The notes under the pieces: model-generated
The model's input: the letters and a program-made list of their open reading frames with translations, nothing else
What the model was told of the DNA's origin: nothing
The model's database searches: none
NCBI GenBank assembly: GCA_032595675.1
Contig: JAVQMD010000003.1
Coordinates: forward strand, 62,001-126,000
Reading direction: 5' to 3'
Origin: Candidatus Electrothrix rattekaaiensis
GTDB taxonomy: Bacteria > Desulfobacterota > Desulfobulbia > Desulfobulbales > Desulfobulbaceae
Length of the DNA: 64,000 nt
Shown here: piece by piece, positions 1-7,559 of the stretch
Numbering within the stretch: position 1 is the stretch's first letter
Layout of the letters: each line of letters begins with the position of its first letter
Position numbers and translations under genes: made by a program

Positions 1-448
1 CCTCGTCACCGGCAAAGATTTGTTGAGAACGAGCAGCCAAATCATGAAGATCCAGCAAATCTGTCTCCGAAGTCCGGGCCTCAGGAGGATAATAGGTCAA
101 TGCGCCCATAGTGGAACGGCCTAGGTACAGCAGGCGGTCAAGGGGAGAAAGGGTGCTCGGTTCACGACCCAGGCTGCGAAAATGCCGATCCATGAGCAAC
201 AGTCCCCAGCCGTCGGGCAAGGAATCATCAAAAAGCCCGAAAAGCGGCCCGAAATTCCGCTGCTGATGTTCCACAAGACCGGCTTTGGCAGGCAGGATAA
301 AGGGGGAGAGTTCCAGGTTCCTTTGCAGCCAGGAAGAATGGTATTCAAAAAACAGGCGATGCCCCTGTATCGCCAGAACACCCACTGGCAGTGATTCTTC
401 CGGCGAAACAGTAAATCGTACCTCTACGTCCTGCATTCCAGCAGCCAT
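1..448 (-). CDS. hipA: HipA-like kinase toxin, N-terminal part (runs off the left edge)
   Basis: About 149 N-terminal residues of a HipA-family protein. The conserved N-terminal HipA region is readable, with LPVGVLAIQGHRLFFEY, then NFGPLFGLFDDSLPDGWG and LDRLLYLGRSTMGAL. This family phosphorylates Ser/Thr on a target such as GltX and is neutralised by HipB; the kinase core would lie beyond the window. The ATG at 446-448 follows the hipB stop by one base, so the two genes are translationally coupled and antitoxin comes first, the usual HipBA order. Whether the toxin is intact cannot be judged from this fragment. A second, damaged copy lies at 9.4-10.0 kb. Confidence 0.85.
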   Translation of the reverse strand, partial: MAAGMQDVEVRFTVSPEESLPVGVLAIQGHRLFFEYHSSWLQRNLELSPFILPAKAGLVEHQQRNFGPLFGLFDDSLPDGWGLLLMDRHFRSLGREPSTLSPLDRLLYLGRSTMGALTYYPPEARTSETDLLDLHDLAARSQQIFAGDE

Positions 449-449
449 A

Positions 450-761
450 TCAGATTTTTCCCCGTTTCGGTGTTTTTTGTCGGGTCACCTCCCGCAACTC
501 CGCCAGAGAGCGTGCCTCAGGAGGAGTAAAAAGGTCGGCAAACTCAGGCAGCCGACCAAGGGCGTGAGCCAGACGCAAAAGATTTTTCAGGGAAACCTGC
601 CCAGTTGTCTCAAAGCGTTTCAGAGAAGCCGGAGACACTCCGGCCCGAGCAGCCAAGGTGGTCCGTTTATAGCCAGCCTGAAGGCGCAGGGTCTTGAAGC
701 GTTCCGCCAACAGCTGTTCTGTTTCCGGCGGTGTGAGGAGTGCGGGGATGGAGGTGAGCAT
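450..761 (-). CDS. hipB: HipB-like Xre-family antitoxin
   Basis: 103 aa with a helix-turn-helix of the Xre/HipB type at about residues 18-70 (RFKTLRLQAGYKRTTLAARA, then SPASLKRFETTG). It should bind DNA and neutralise the HipA kinase encoded directly downstream. The N-terminus MLTSIPAL recurs, fused to HipA sequence, in the relic at 9403-10011, showing the two loci are paralogous. An inverted repeat about 75 bases upstream is the likely autoregulatory operator. The C-terminal tail is basic (TRQKTPKRGK). Confidence 0.85.
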   Translation of the reverse strand: MLTSIPALLTPPETEQLLAERFKTLRLQAGYKRTTLAARAGVSPASLKRFETTGQVSLKNLLRLAHALGRLPEFADLFTPPEARSLAELREVTRQKTPKRGKI

Positions 762-834
762 GTCCTTATTGTAACCGGTGACGAAACAAAGTAAAGGTTA
801 ATATATCACCCCCTGAAGCAATAATCTTTCAGTT

Positions 835-854
835 ATGGACAATATACTGTCCAT
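835..854. promoter_or_regulatory. Palindromic operator upstream of hipBA
   Basis: Perfect inverted repeat ATGGACA-N6-TGTCCAT lying 75-95 bases upstream of hipB. HipB proteins bind short palindromes with TATCC/GGATA-type cores, so GGACA/TGTCC arms here fit a family-like operator. One arm, ATGGACAATATA, is kept upstream of the hipBA relic (10052 onward) while the other arm is altered, which supports this as the cognate site. Confidence 0.65.
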
Positions 855-867
855 TGTTTTGAATGCC

Positions 868-944
868 GTAGGGGCAAACCCCTGTGTTTGCCCTGAACGT
901 CCCATGCGGTATATAAACGGGCAGGCACAGGGACCTGCCCCTAC
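868..944. repeat. Composite dispersed palindromic repeat (GTAGGGGC...GCCCCTAC)
   Basis: Two imperfect hairpins in tandem. The outer ends are GTAGGGGC and GCCCCTAC; inside are CAAACCCCTGTGTTTG and GGCAGGCACAGGGACCTGCC. The same type of element occurs at 27970-28030 and, as single 28-bp palindromes, at several other places in the window. It fills the gap between the ATPase gene and hipBA and contains no gene. Confidence 0.85.
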
Positions 945-983
945 AATCCCATACCGAACAAGGGGGTGTTTTTAGGAAAATCC

Positions 984-2801
984 TTATGTGCGTCTTTCAT
1001 TCTCCTCAAACATCGGAACGGAGTAATTACTGCCGAACCTCTTGAAGATGCTGTTAATACCGTCATAATCAGATGCATACATATCCTCCCGGCTGCCAGC
1101 AAGCCCCAGCACCTCGTCAGTAAACCCGCCGGTTGAGATCAGCCAGAAATGTATTTCCGGCACCGGTTGTCTCTCTTCTTCCAGCTGCTGCCTGAACACC
1201 TGTGCCGCAGCCTCAAGTTTTTCCACCTGTGCCATCCCCATAGGCTTCCGGGTGTACTTGCATTCACAGAGCCAGACCCGATCTTCTTTTTCTTCTCTGC
1301 CGAGCACGTCAATCTGGTAGGCCGGGCTTGCTGCCGCCTTGACAGTCTGGGTTCTGACATACTGAAACAGAGGTACCTCCAGCTCGCCCTGCTTACCAAA
1401 CCAAGCACCGGGCAGCTGCTCACGGTTGAATTTGAGCATGGAAACCTCGGTCGCCATTTCCAGAAATTTTCCCTTCATGGTGTTGAGCAGTCCCTGCTGG
1501 CTCAGATCGACCTCCTCCACTCCTTCCAGATCCTGTTCATACACAAACTTGATAAAGCGCATCAGACAGATATCATTAAAGGTGTAGAATCTTTCCGCAC
1601 TCCGATAAACCAAATCTGCTGCGTAGAGCTTCTCTATCTTTTTTGCTACAGCCTTTTTCGGCACCCCGAGCTTGTCCGCAATGGCCTTGGTATCCACAGG
1701 CTGATTGTTATAGCGGGTGAAATAGTAGATGATCTTTTTCCCCAGCTCCGTATCATCATCCTGATTGATTAGGTTCCGGTTGTTGTCGAAGTGGGTCCTC
1801 CAGAAACCGTAGATCTTGCCGTTTTCGATCTCGTAGCGGATGATCCGGTCAATGTCCTCCCGGCTCCTGAAACTTTTCCCTTCGCATTCGGATATCGCCA
1901 GACAGTAGAGATAATAGGGATGACCTCCTGTCTGGGCACTGGCATAGAGAGCAAGTTCCGGTGTGACCTTCTTATCCGGAGCATAGTATTTCAGGGTCGT
2001 ATGGAGAAGTGCGGCCCCGTCGGGCACGGAAAGCGGTTTGATATATTTGAAGCCGAAACGTCCGCCCAGCGGCCCGCCCATGACGGTTCGGAACACCATA
2101 GTCACAGCGGACCCGGAAACCAGCATGGGTGCCTTGCGGCTCTGGGCCTGCCGGTCAAAGGTGTTGGCAAGCCGGATGGCACCGTACCCGTCTGAGCGGT
2201 CTTTGGCATCCATCAGCTCTTTGGGCATATTGTAAATGCTGAACTGCATATCTTGGAACTCGTCGATGATCACAGCCACTCTGGTGCCGGAATGGGAACC
2301 CAGCCGTTCAGGTACCCGAATAAAGGCATCCCAATGGATCAGAGCATCCTCATCTCCGTGATGCGTATACCGATGCACAAAACGCTGAATATATTCCTTT
2401 GCCATGATGGCGGCCTTATGGTCTGTTCTATAATCCAGCAGCTCTTCCATTGCTGTATCCTGTCCGAATAGCACGGGATCCTGCTCGCAATAGGCCAGGT
2501 ATTGCCGGAAAAAGGTAGTTGCGTACTCCAGCAGGAACTCCCTGAGGGTCCGTTTTTCACGGGTCATCTTGAAGTAAAACGGTGCGACCTGATACTCCGG
2601 CTCGAAGAACACGGTGTTCACCAGCCGATCCAGGAGCACGGTCTTACCGATTCTCCGGGGCGCGATCAGGGCAGTGCTGGTTGCGCCCATGCGCCGGATC
2701 GCAGCGACCCACTGGTCCAGCTCGCGAAGAAGTTCCACCCGGTCGGTGAATTCATCTTCGTGGACCATTTCTTCCACGGGCCATATTTTGTTTTCAGGCA
2801 T
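984..2801 (-). CDS. P-loop ATPase with C-terminal PD-(D/E)XK-type nuclease motif
   Basis: 605 aa. Residues 43-60 carry a Walker A loop (APRRIGKT, 47-54) and residues 174-184 a Walker B (VAVIIDEFQD), as in the archaeal-type STAND-like ATPases often annotated as AAA family ATPase. A winged-helix-like section follows (DTKAIADKLGVPKKAVAKKI, about 370-390). The C-terminus has IDVLGREEKEDRVWLCECKY, which fits the D...ExK core of a PD-(D/E)XK fold. This class is multi-copy in many anaerobes, and two further AAA plus nuclease genes lie at 35.4 and 37.5 kb. The function is not established; mobile or defence roles are guesses. It starts at an ATG 50 bases after the MocA-like gene and may be an independent unit. 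Confidence 0.75.
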   Translation of the reverse strand: MPENKIWPVEEMVHEDEFTDRVELLRELDQWVAAIRRMGATSTALIAPRRIGKTVLLDRLVNTVFFEPEYQVAPFYFKMTREKRTLREFLLEYATTFFRQYLAYCEQDPVLFGQDTAMEELLDYRTDHKAAIMAKEYIQRFVHRYTHHGDEDALIHWDAFIRVPERLGSHSGTRVAVIIDEFQDMQFSIYNMPKELMDAKDRSDGYGAIRLANTFDRQAQSRKAPMLVSGSAVTMVFRTVMGGPLGGRFGFKYIKPLSVPDGAALLHTTLKYYAPDKKVTPELALYASAQTGGHPYYLYCLAISECEGKSFRSREDIDRIIRYEIENGKIYGFWRTHFDNNRNLINQDDDTELGKKIIYYFTRYNNQPVDTKAIADKLGVPKKAVAKKIEKLYAADLVYRSAERFYTFNDICLMRFIKFVYEQDLEGVEEVDLSQQGLLNTMKGKFLEMATEVSMLKFNREQLPGAWFGKQGELEVPLFQYVRTQTVKAAASPAYQIDVLGREEKEDRVWLCECKYTRKPMGMAQVEKLEAAAQVFRQQLEEERQPVPEIHFWLISTGGFTDEVLGLAGSREDMYASDYDGINSIFKRFGSNYSVPMFEENERRT

Positions 2802-2850
2802 CGTATATCTCGTCTGCTGTTTACTTTTTCGTCAGGATGATTCATATGAT

Positions 2851-3414
2851 TCATATATCGGTACGTCTATCCACATCCTGGACAATACCGCGATCATCCA
2901 CAGGGAGTAACTGCACCATTGCTGCATGAGTTTTGAGCAGTTTTTTCGCGCCGCTGTCACCGTCCAGTGCTGCTAACTCTTCCTGAAACTGCTGGCTGAA
3001 TCCTACCGGATGACCGCGTCTGCCCTGAAAGACCGGGGCAGCAATAGCAGCACCGTTAACAAGCGCACCAGCAATATGCTGCAGTGTTTCCGTCTGTATC
3101 CAGGGCATATCGGCCAAGATGATGAGCCAGCCGTCGGCATGCTGGGCGGCCTGTATGCCCCGCGCTATACTGTTCCCCATGCCTGCTGCGGGATTCGGCT
3201 GAATAACCTTCCTGAAACCGAGCTGCACCAGCTCTTCAGTAAGCTGCACATCACCTGCACGCACGACTGCAACACTGTCTGTAAGTACGTTGATGAGCTT
3301 ACGACCGGAAGTCAGGCCGATGGATTCACCATCAGGCAAAGGATAAGAAAGCTTGTCACCACCAAAGCGGATGCTGTTGCCTGCAGCCAGGAGAATACCG
3401 ATGATATTCTTCAT
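2851..3414 (-). CDS. MocA-like molybdenum cofactor cytidylyltransferase
   Basis: 187 aa of the MobA-like NTP transferase fold. The N-terminal nucleotide loop ILLAAGNSIRFGGDKL, the metal site ADMPWI near 100, GRRGHPVGF near 130 and the C-terminal GIVQDVDRRTDI are all family marks. MocA adds CMP to molybdopterin to make the cofactor used by xanthine-dehydrogenase-type enzymes. It overlaps the XdhC-like gene by 4 bases and is the last gene of the molybdo-hydroxylase operon, so it probably matures the cofactor for the IorB-like subunit. Specificity (CTP versus GTP) cannot be read with certainty. Confidence 0.8.
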   Translation of the reverse strand: MKNIIGILLAAGNSIRFGGDKLSYPLPDGESIGLTSGRKLINVLTDSVAVVRAGDVQLTEELVQLGFRKVIQPNPAAGMGNSIARGIQAAQHADGWLIILADMPWIQTETLQHIAGALVNGAAIAAPVFQGRRGHPVGFSQQFQEELAALDGDSGAKKLLKTHAAMVQLLPVDDRGIVQDVDRRTDI

Positions 3415-4391
3415 CCTGCCTGCTGGAGACGGAAAGGGGCCGCAGCATGCCGCGCTGCTGTAATTTCGGCCATAATGGACAGGGCGATTTCAGGTGGGGT
3501 GTGACTACCGATATCCAGGCCCACAGGGGCATGGAGGCGGCTGATCTCTTCTGTACTGAGTTCGAGCTGTTGCAGACGTTCCCGCCGATCAGCACTGGTT
3601 TTACGCGAACCCAGGGCACCGACGTAAAAAGTGCTGTTTTGTAAGGCCTCCATCAAGGCCATATCGTCTACTCTCGGATCATGGGCAAGGGTAACAACAG
3701 CAGCGCGGGGATGGTCGGCAAGTGCTGTTGCAGCTTCATCAGGCAGCGTACAGATAAGCTCGACACCCTCTTCCTGCCAGCCTCGACAATGTTCATCACG
3801 GGGATCGCATACTGTCACCTGATAGCCTAACAACAGGGCAATACGTGCGGTATACCGTGCCAGCTGTCCAGCTCCGATCAGCAGTAAATGCCAGGAGGGG
3901 CCGAATATCTGATTGACCGTTTCGGCATCGGCAAAAAACTCCTCTTCCGGTGCGGCAGGATGCAATGTTACTTCATCGGTTTTGAGGCAAACCTGCCGCC
4001 GCACCAGTTTATTTGCCTTCAGATCAGCCAGAAGAGCGTTCAGCGGTGCTGCATCCTGCAGCGGTTCAAGCAGTAATTCCAGACGTCCGCCGCAGGGCAG
4101 GCCGAAGCGGGCAGCATCACCGCCTTGGACGCCATAACTGATGAGCATAGACCGGGTGACAGCAAGTGTTTTTTCACAAAAACGGGCAATGAGATTATCT
4201 TCTATGCAACCGCCTGATACCGACCCCTCGAAACGGCCGTCACCGCGCATCACCAGCAGCGAGCCGGGCGGACGCGGTGAAGAACCCCAGGTCTTGACGA
4301 CCGTGACCAGGGCAACTCGCTGTCCTGCATTGACCCAGTCAGCTGCCGCTGCAAGGACTTCGCGATCAGTGCCATACGTGATGTCAGCCAT
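3411..4391 (-). CDS. XdhC/CoxI-family molybdenum cofactor insertion protein
   Basis: 326 aa. The N-terminal XdhC_CoxI domain shows TWGSSPRPPGSLLVM and GSVSGGCIEDNL; the C-terminal Rossmann domain starts at LLLIGAGQLARYTA and ends with HAPVGLDIGSHTPPEIALSI. XdhC proteins bind molybdopterin, protect it and hand it, often after sulfuration, to xanthine-oxidase-family enzymes. It sits 20 bases downstream of the IorB-like gene and overlaps mocA (ATGA-type, 4 bases), so all four genes very likely share a transcript. Confidence 0.9.
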   Translation of the reverse strand: MADITYGTDREVLAAAADWVNAGQRVALVTVVKTWGSSPRPPGSLLVMRGDGRFEGSVSGGCIEDNLIARFCEKTLAVTRSMLISYGVQGGDAARFGLPCGGRLELLLEPLQDAAPLNALLADLKANKLVRRQVCLKTDEVTLHPAAPEEEFFADAETVNQIFGPSWHLLLIGAGQLARYTARIALLLGYQVTVCDPRDEHCRGWQEEGVELICTLPDEAATALADHPRAAVVTLAHDPRVDDMALMEALQNSTFYVGALGSRKTSADRRERLQQLELSTEEISRLHAPVGLDIGSHTPPEIALSIMAEITAARHAAAPFRLQQAG

Positions 4392-4411
4392 AGCATGTAC
4401 TCCTGTTCGTG

Positions 4412-6589
4412 TTAAACAGCGTGTAAGGGCAGATTATAATGCCGCTTTCCTGTGGCTGCTGCAAGAGCATTTGCCACCGCAGGTGCGATGACCGGAGTGG
4501 CCGGTTCTCCGACACCGGTGGGTGCCTCTGGCGACGGAACAATATGCACCTGCACATCTGGCATATCTGGAAGATGCAGCACCTGATAATCGTGAAAATT
4601 ACTCTGCTGCACCCGGCCTTTGTCGAGCGTGATTTCACTGCCTGAAATCATAGCCAGGCCAAAGCCCATACCACCTTCCATCTGCGCTTTAATGATGTCA
4701 GGATTAACCGCAATGCCGCAGTCCACAGCAATAACTACCTTGTCTACCTTGAATGTGCCGTTCTCAACCGTGACATCCGCAACCATTGCTACATAGGATT
4801 TGAAGGATTTATGCACAGCAACACCGCGACCTTTCTGCTTGCCGTCTCCGGTGGAACTTGCCGGTACGTTACCCCAGCCAGCCTTTTCCGCTGCGAGTTT
4901 GAGAACCGCACTGTGGCGGGGATGCTCTTTCAGTAAGGCCAGGCGGTATTCCACCGGATCTTTACCTGCTTTAGCTGCCAGCTCATCAATAAAGGTTTCT
5001 ACAGTATAGGCAGTATGGGTGGAGCCAACAGAACGCCACCACTGAATAGGTACTGGTAATTCAGGAGAATGCAGTTCCACGAGCTGATTCGGTATCTGAT
5101 AGGGCTGATTGTTTGCGCCTTCCACTGAAGTCGGATCAACACCGCCTTGTATGGCAGCAGCAAGGGGTGTACCGCTCATGATTGACTGCCCAACGAGCCG
5201 GTGATGCCAGACTTTAGGCATACCGTCTTTGTCCAGAACAGCACGGATGCGGTGCAGGTTGAGTGGACGGTACCAACCGCCCCGCATGTCATCTTCCCGT
5301 GTCCAGACTAATTTCACCGGTACCTGCTTTTTTAAGCCTTTGGCGATATGCGCAGTTTCCAGCAGATAATCTGCTTTAGGGTTGGCTCGGCGGCCAAAGG
5401 AACCGCCTGCGTACAGCATGTTGATCTTGACCTGGTCCGGCTTCAGGCCGAACAGGGTTGCAAGAGCCCGCTGATCTCCGGTCTGCATCTGTTCGCCGTT
5501 CCATACTTCAGCACTGTCACCGTGATAATGGATAACGCAGTTTAACGGTTCCAGAGCAGCATGGGCCAGGAAAGGATACCGGTATTCCGCTTCCACGACA
5601 TTATCAGCTTTTTCCAGAAGAGCTGCAGCATCACCATCTTTGCGGGCAACAGCACCTGGTTTGTCTGCTAGCTCTGCATATTGTTGAAAAATATTCTCGC
5701 TGCCCTGTTTAAAGGCTTTGGATTCGTCCCAGTCAATCTTCAGAGCATCACGGCCCGTCTTTGCTGCCCAGAAATCTTTTGCCACCACAGCAACACCGGA
5801 GGGAATTTGGATAACATCCTGGACACCAACCACTGCCCGTGCTGCCTTATCGTCAACATTTTTGACAGTAGCACCGAACATCGGCGGATGGGCAACCACG
5901 GCAGTGAGCATATCCGGGAGCTGCACATCCTGGGTAAATATCGCAGTGCCGTTGATTTTTTCGCTGGTATCTTTCCGGGGTATCTTTTTACCGATCAGCT
6001 GAAACTGCGCCGGATCTTTGAGCTTGAGTTTTTCCGGCACCTGCTGTTTGCCAGCTGCCTCTGCCAGTTCACCCAGGCTCGCAGATTTTTCACCGTGACT
6101 GACTGTACCGTTCACCACTTTGATATCTGCTGCCTTCACCTGCCACTGTTCAGCTGCTGCATTGACAAGCATAGCCCGTGCTGCTGCCCCTGCTTCGCGC
6201 ATCTGCATCCAGGAGTTGGCAATAGCCGTGCTGCCGCCAGTGCCCTGCATATTGCCCCATAAGAGATTATTGTATCGTTTATTATCAGCAGGTGCTCCTT
6301 CCACTTTGATCTGCGTCCAGTCAGCGTCCAGTTCTTCCGCAATGATGGTGGCCAGGCCGGTATGGCTTCCCTGGCCCATTTCCAGATGTTTGGCAATCAC
6401 CGTGACCGTATTGTCTGTTCTGATCCGTAAAAAAGCATTAGGACTGAAAGGCATTGGGACTGGACTGCCATCTGCCTGAACAGTGCTTACTGCACCTTCC
6501 GGGACGGCAAAGCCCAAGGTCAATCCGGCACCTGCGGCCAAGCCCAGTTTCAAAAAATCACGACGGTCGATTGTACGTATTGCATGCAT
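4412..6589 (-). CDS. Molybdopterin-binding subunit of an isoquinoline-1-oxidoreductase-like hydroxylase (IorB-like)
   Basis: 725 aa, large subunit of the xanthine oxidase superfamily. It starts with a Tat signal (RRDFLKLGLAAGAGLTLGFA), so folded cofactor-loaded enzyme is exported to the periplasm. Family segments include GQGSHTGLATIIAEELDADW, GGSFGRRANPKADY and the C-terminal PTGVGEPATPVIAP, whose Glu is the expected catalytic base. Members hydroxylate N-heterocycles or oxidise aldehydes and pass electrons through the FeS subunit to cytochromes. The small FeS subunit is encoded 12 bases upstream, and maturation proteins follow. The substrate is not deducible. The length is close to that of IorB proteins with a complete Tat leader. 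Confidence 0.9.
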   Translation of the reverse strand: MHAIRTIDRRDFLKLGLAAGAGLTLGFAVPEGAVSTVQADGSPVPMPFSPNAFLRIRTDNTVTVIAKHLEMGQGSHTGLATIIAEELDADWTQIKVEGAPADNKRYNNLLWGNMQGTGGSTAIANSWMQMREAGAAARAMLVNAAAEQWQVKAADIKVVNGTVSHGEKSASLGELAEAAGKQQVPEKLKLKDPAQFQLIGKKIPRKDTSEKINGTAIFTQDVQLPDMLTAVVAHPPMFGATVKNVDDKAARAVVGVQDVIQIPSGVAVVAKDFWAAKTGRDALKIDWDESKAFKQGSENIFQQYAELADKPGAVARKDGDAAALLEKADNVVEAEYRYPFLAHAALEPLNCVIHYHGDSAEVWNGEQMQTGDQRALATLFGLKPDQVKINMLYAGGSFGRRANPKADYLLETAHIAKGLKKQVPVKLVWTREDDMRGGWYRPLNLHRIRAVLDKDGMPKVWHHRLVGQSIMSGTPLAAAIQGGVDPTSVEGANNQPYQIPNQLVELHSPELPVPIQWWRSVGSTHTAYTVETFIDELAAKAGKDPVEYRLALLKEHPRHSAVLKLAAEKAGWGNVPASSTGDGKQKGRGVAVHKSFKSYVAMVADVTVENGTFKVDKVVIAVDCGIAVNPDIIKAQMEGGMGFGLAMISGSEITLDKGRVQQSNFHDYQVLHLPDMPDVQVHIVPSPEAPTGVGEPATPVIAPAVANALAAATGKRHYNLPLHAV

Positions 6590-6601
6590 CAGGCTGCCTC
6601 C

Positions 6602-7063
6602 TTATGCTGATTTTTTTTCCGCAGCCGCATGAATACCGGCACGGATGCGGTGGTAGGTATTGCAGCGGCAGATATTATTCCCCATAGCCTTGTCAATGTC
6701 TGTATCGCCTGGTTTAGGGGTATGCTTCAGCAAGGCTGCTGCACTCATGATCTGGCCCGGCTGGCAATAACCGCACTGCACGACTTCCAATGTTTTCCAG
6801 GCTTCCTGGATAGCCTTACCTTCCGCTGTTTCTCCAATACCTTCAATAGTGGTAATCTGTTTCCCTGCGGCCAGTGAAACTGGCGTGGAGCAGGATTGGA
6901 CAGGCTGCCCGTCGAGGTGGACCGTGCAGGCACTGCACAGCCCGACACCGCAGCCGAACTTTGTTCCAGTCAGCTTGGCATGGTCACGAATCGCCCACAG
7001 TAGAGGCATATCGTCGGCAACATCCAGTTCATATTCAGTACCGTTGATGGTCAATTTGATCAT
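6602..7063 (-). CDS. Two-[2Fe-2S] small subunit of the molybdenum hydroxylase (IorA-like)
   Basis: 153 aa. The plant-type ferredoxin domain has [21 protein letters not shown] (4 Cys, residues about 38-60) and the C-terminal four-helix domain has CGYCQPG near 97 and CRCNTYHRI near 134, giving two [2Fe-2S] clusters. It has no signal of its own and is presumably carried out with the Tat-tagged IorB-like partner. As the first gene of the operon it begins at ATG 7061-7063 with AGGAGG upstream, just inside the tail of the uvrA relic frame. Confidence 0.92.
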   Translation of the reverse strand: MIKLTINGTEYELDVADDMPLLWAIRDHAKLTGTKFGCGVGLCSACTVHLDGQPVQSCSTPVSLAAGKQITTIEGIGETAEGKAIQEAWKTLEVVQCGYCQPGQIMSAAALLKHTPKPGDTDIDKAMGNNICRCNTYHRIRAGIHAAAEKKSA

Positions 7064-7185
7064 AGAAAATCCTCCTTTTTGTAGGTTGCCGGAGTCTGCT
7101 CAACGATGCAGCCGGATATGTGAAAAATCATAGCATCACCGTAATAGTAACGTACCGACTCTGTCAAGTTCCAGATTGCCTGCGC

Positions 7186-7308
7186 TGATTTTTTTCCAGA
7201 CAGGCCGGTGAAAACAACCCGCTGGTTGCAGGGCAGATCGACAGAGATATTCTTCAGGTTGTGCATCCGTGCGCCGCGCACGGAAATGTATTTGGATTCG
7301 GAGGTCAC
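7186..7308 (-). pseudogene. uvrA: 5' relic of uvrA
   Basis: From a GTG at 7308 the frame reads [17 protein letters not shown], then [14 protein letters not shown]. This is the start of UvrA (RGARxHNLKNI...VxTGLSGSGKSS) up to the first Walker A, where SGSGKSS has become SGKKSA. After that the frame has no UvrA similarity. An excision-repair ATPase of about 940 aa is thus reduced to some 40 codons. The break point is where the iorA promoter region now begins, so the molybdo-hydroxylase operon or another rearrangement probably replaced the rest. Confidence 0.75.
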
Positions 7309-7402
7309 GGGGATGATTTTGGTTGATAGTTACGCTGAGGATTGCATAGAAATCGTGATTCCTTCCTTGCCATAACTTAGGCTAAACAGCAAACAGGCTG
7401 AA

Positions 7403-7432
7403 CGATTTAAATCGTATTTTACTATAAATACG
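7403..7432. promoter_or_regulatory. AT-rich overlapping palindromes upstream of the Cys-repeat gene
   Basis: CGATTTAAATCG (7403-7414) is a perfect 12-bp palindrome and overlaps CGTATTT-N6-AAATACG (7413-7432). They lie about 130 bases before the start codon of the cysteine-repeat protein in an otherwise gene-free stretch (7309-7559). They could be a regulator site; no promoter hexamers are convincing, so this is only suggestive. Confidence 0.35.
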
Positions 7433-7559
7433 CCTTAAAACAATTTATTCCCTTGCAAAAAAGACAAATCATTTCGTACAATAGATCTGTTTCTTATTTG
7501 CGGTAAGTAGTTTGCTGATCAGGGATAACCCAAAAGGAGTTCAACGAAGGAGAATTGCA

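Noticed and set aside
7139-7167. Promoter for the IorA-like operon with -35 TTGACA (minus strand, 7167-7162)
   Set aside because: The -35 is perfect but no acceptable -10 lies at 16-18 bases; the nearest TATTAC gives a 15-base spacer.
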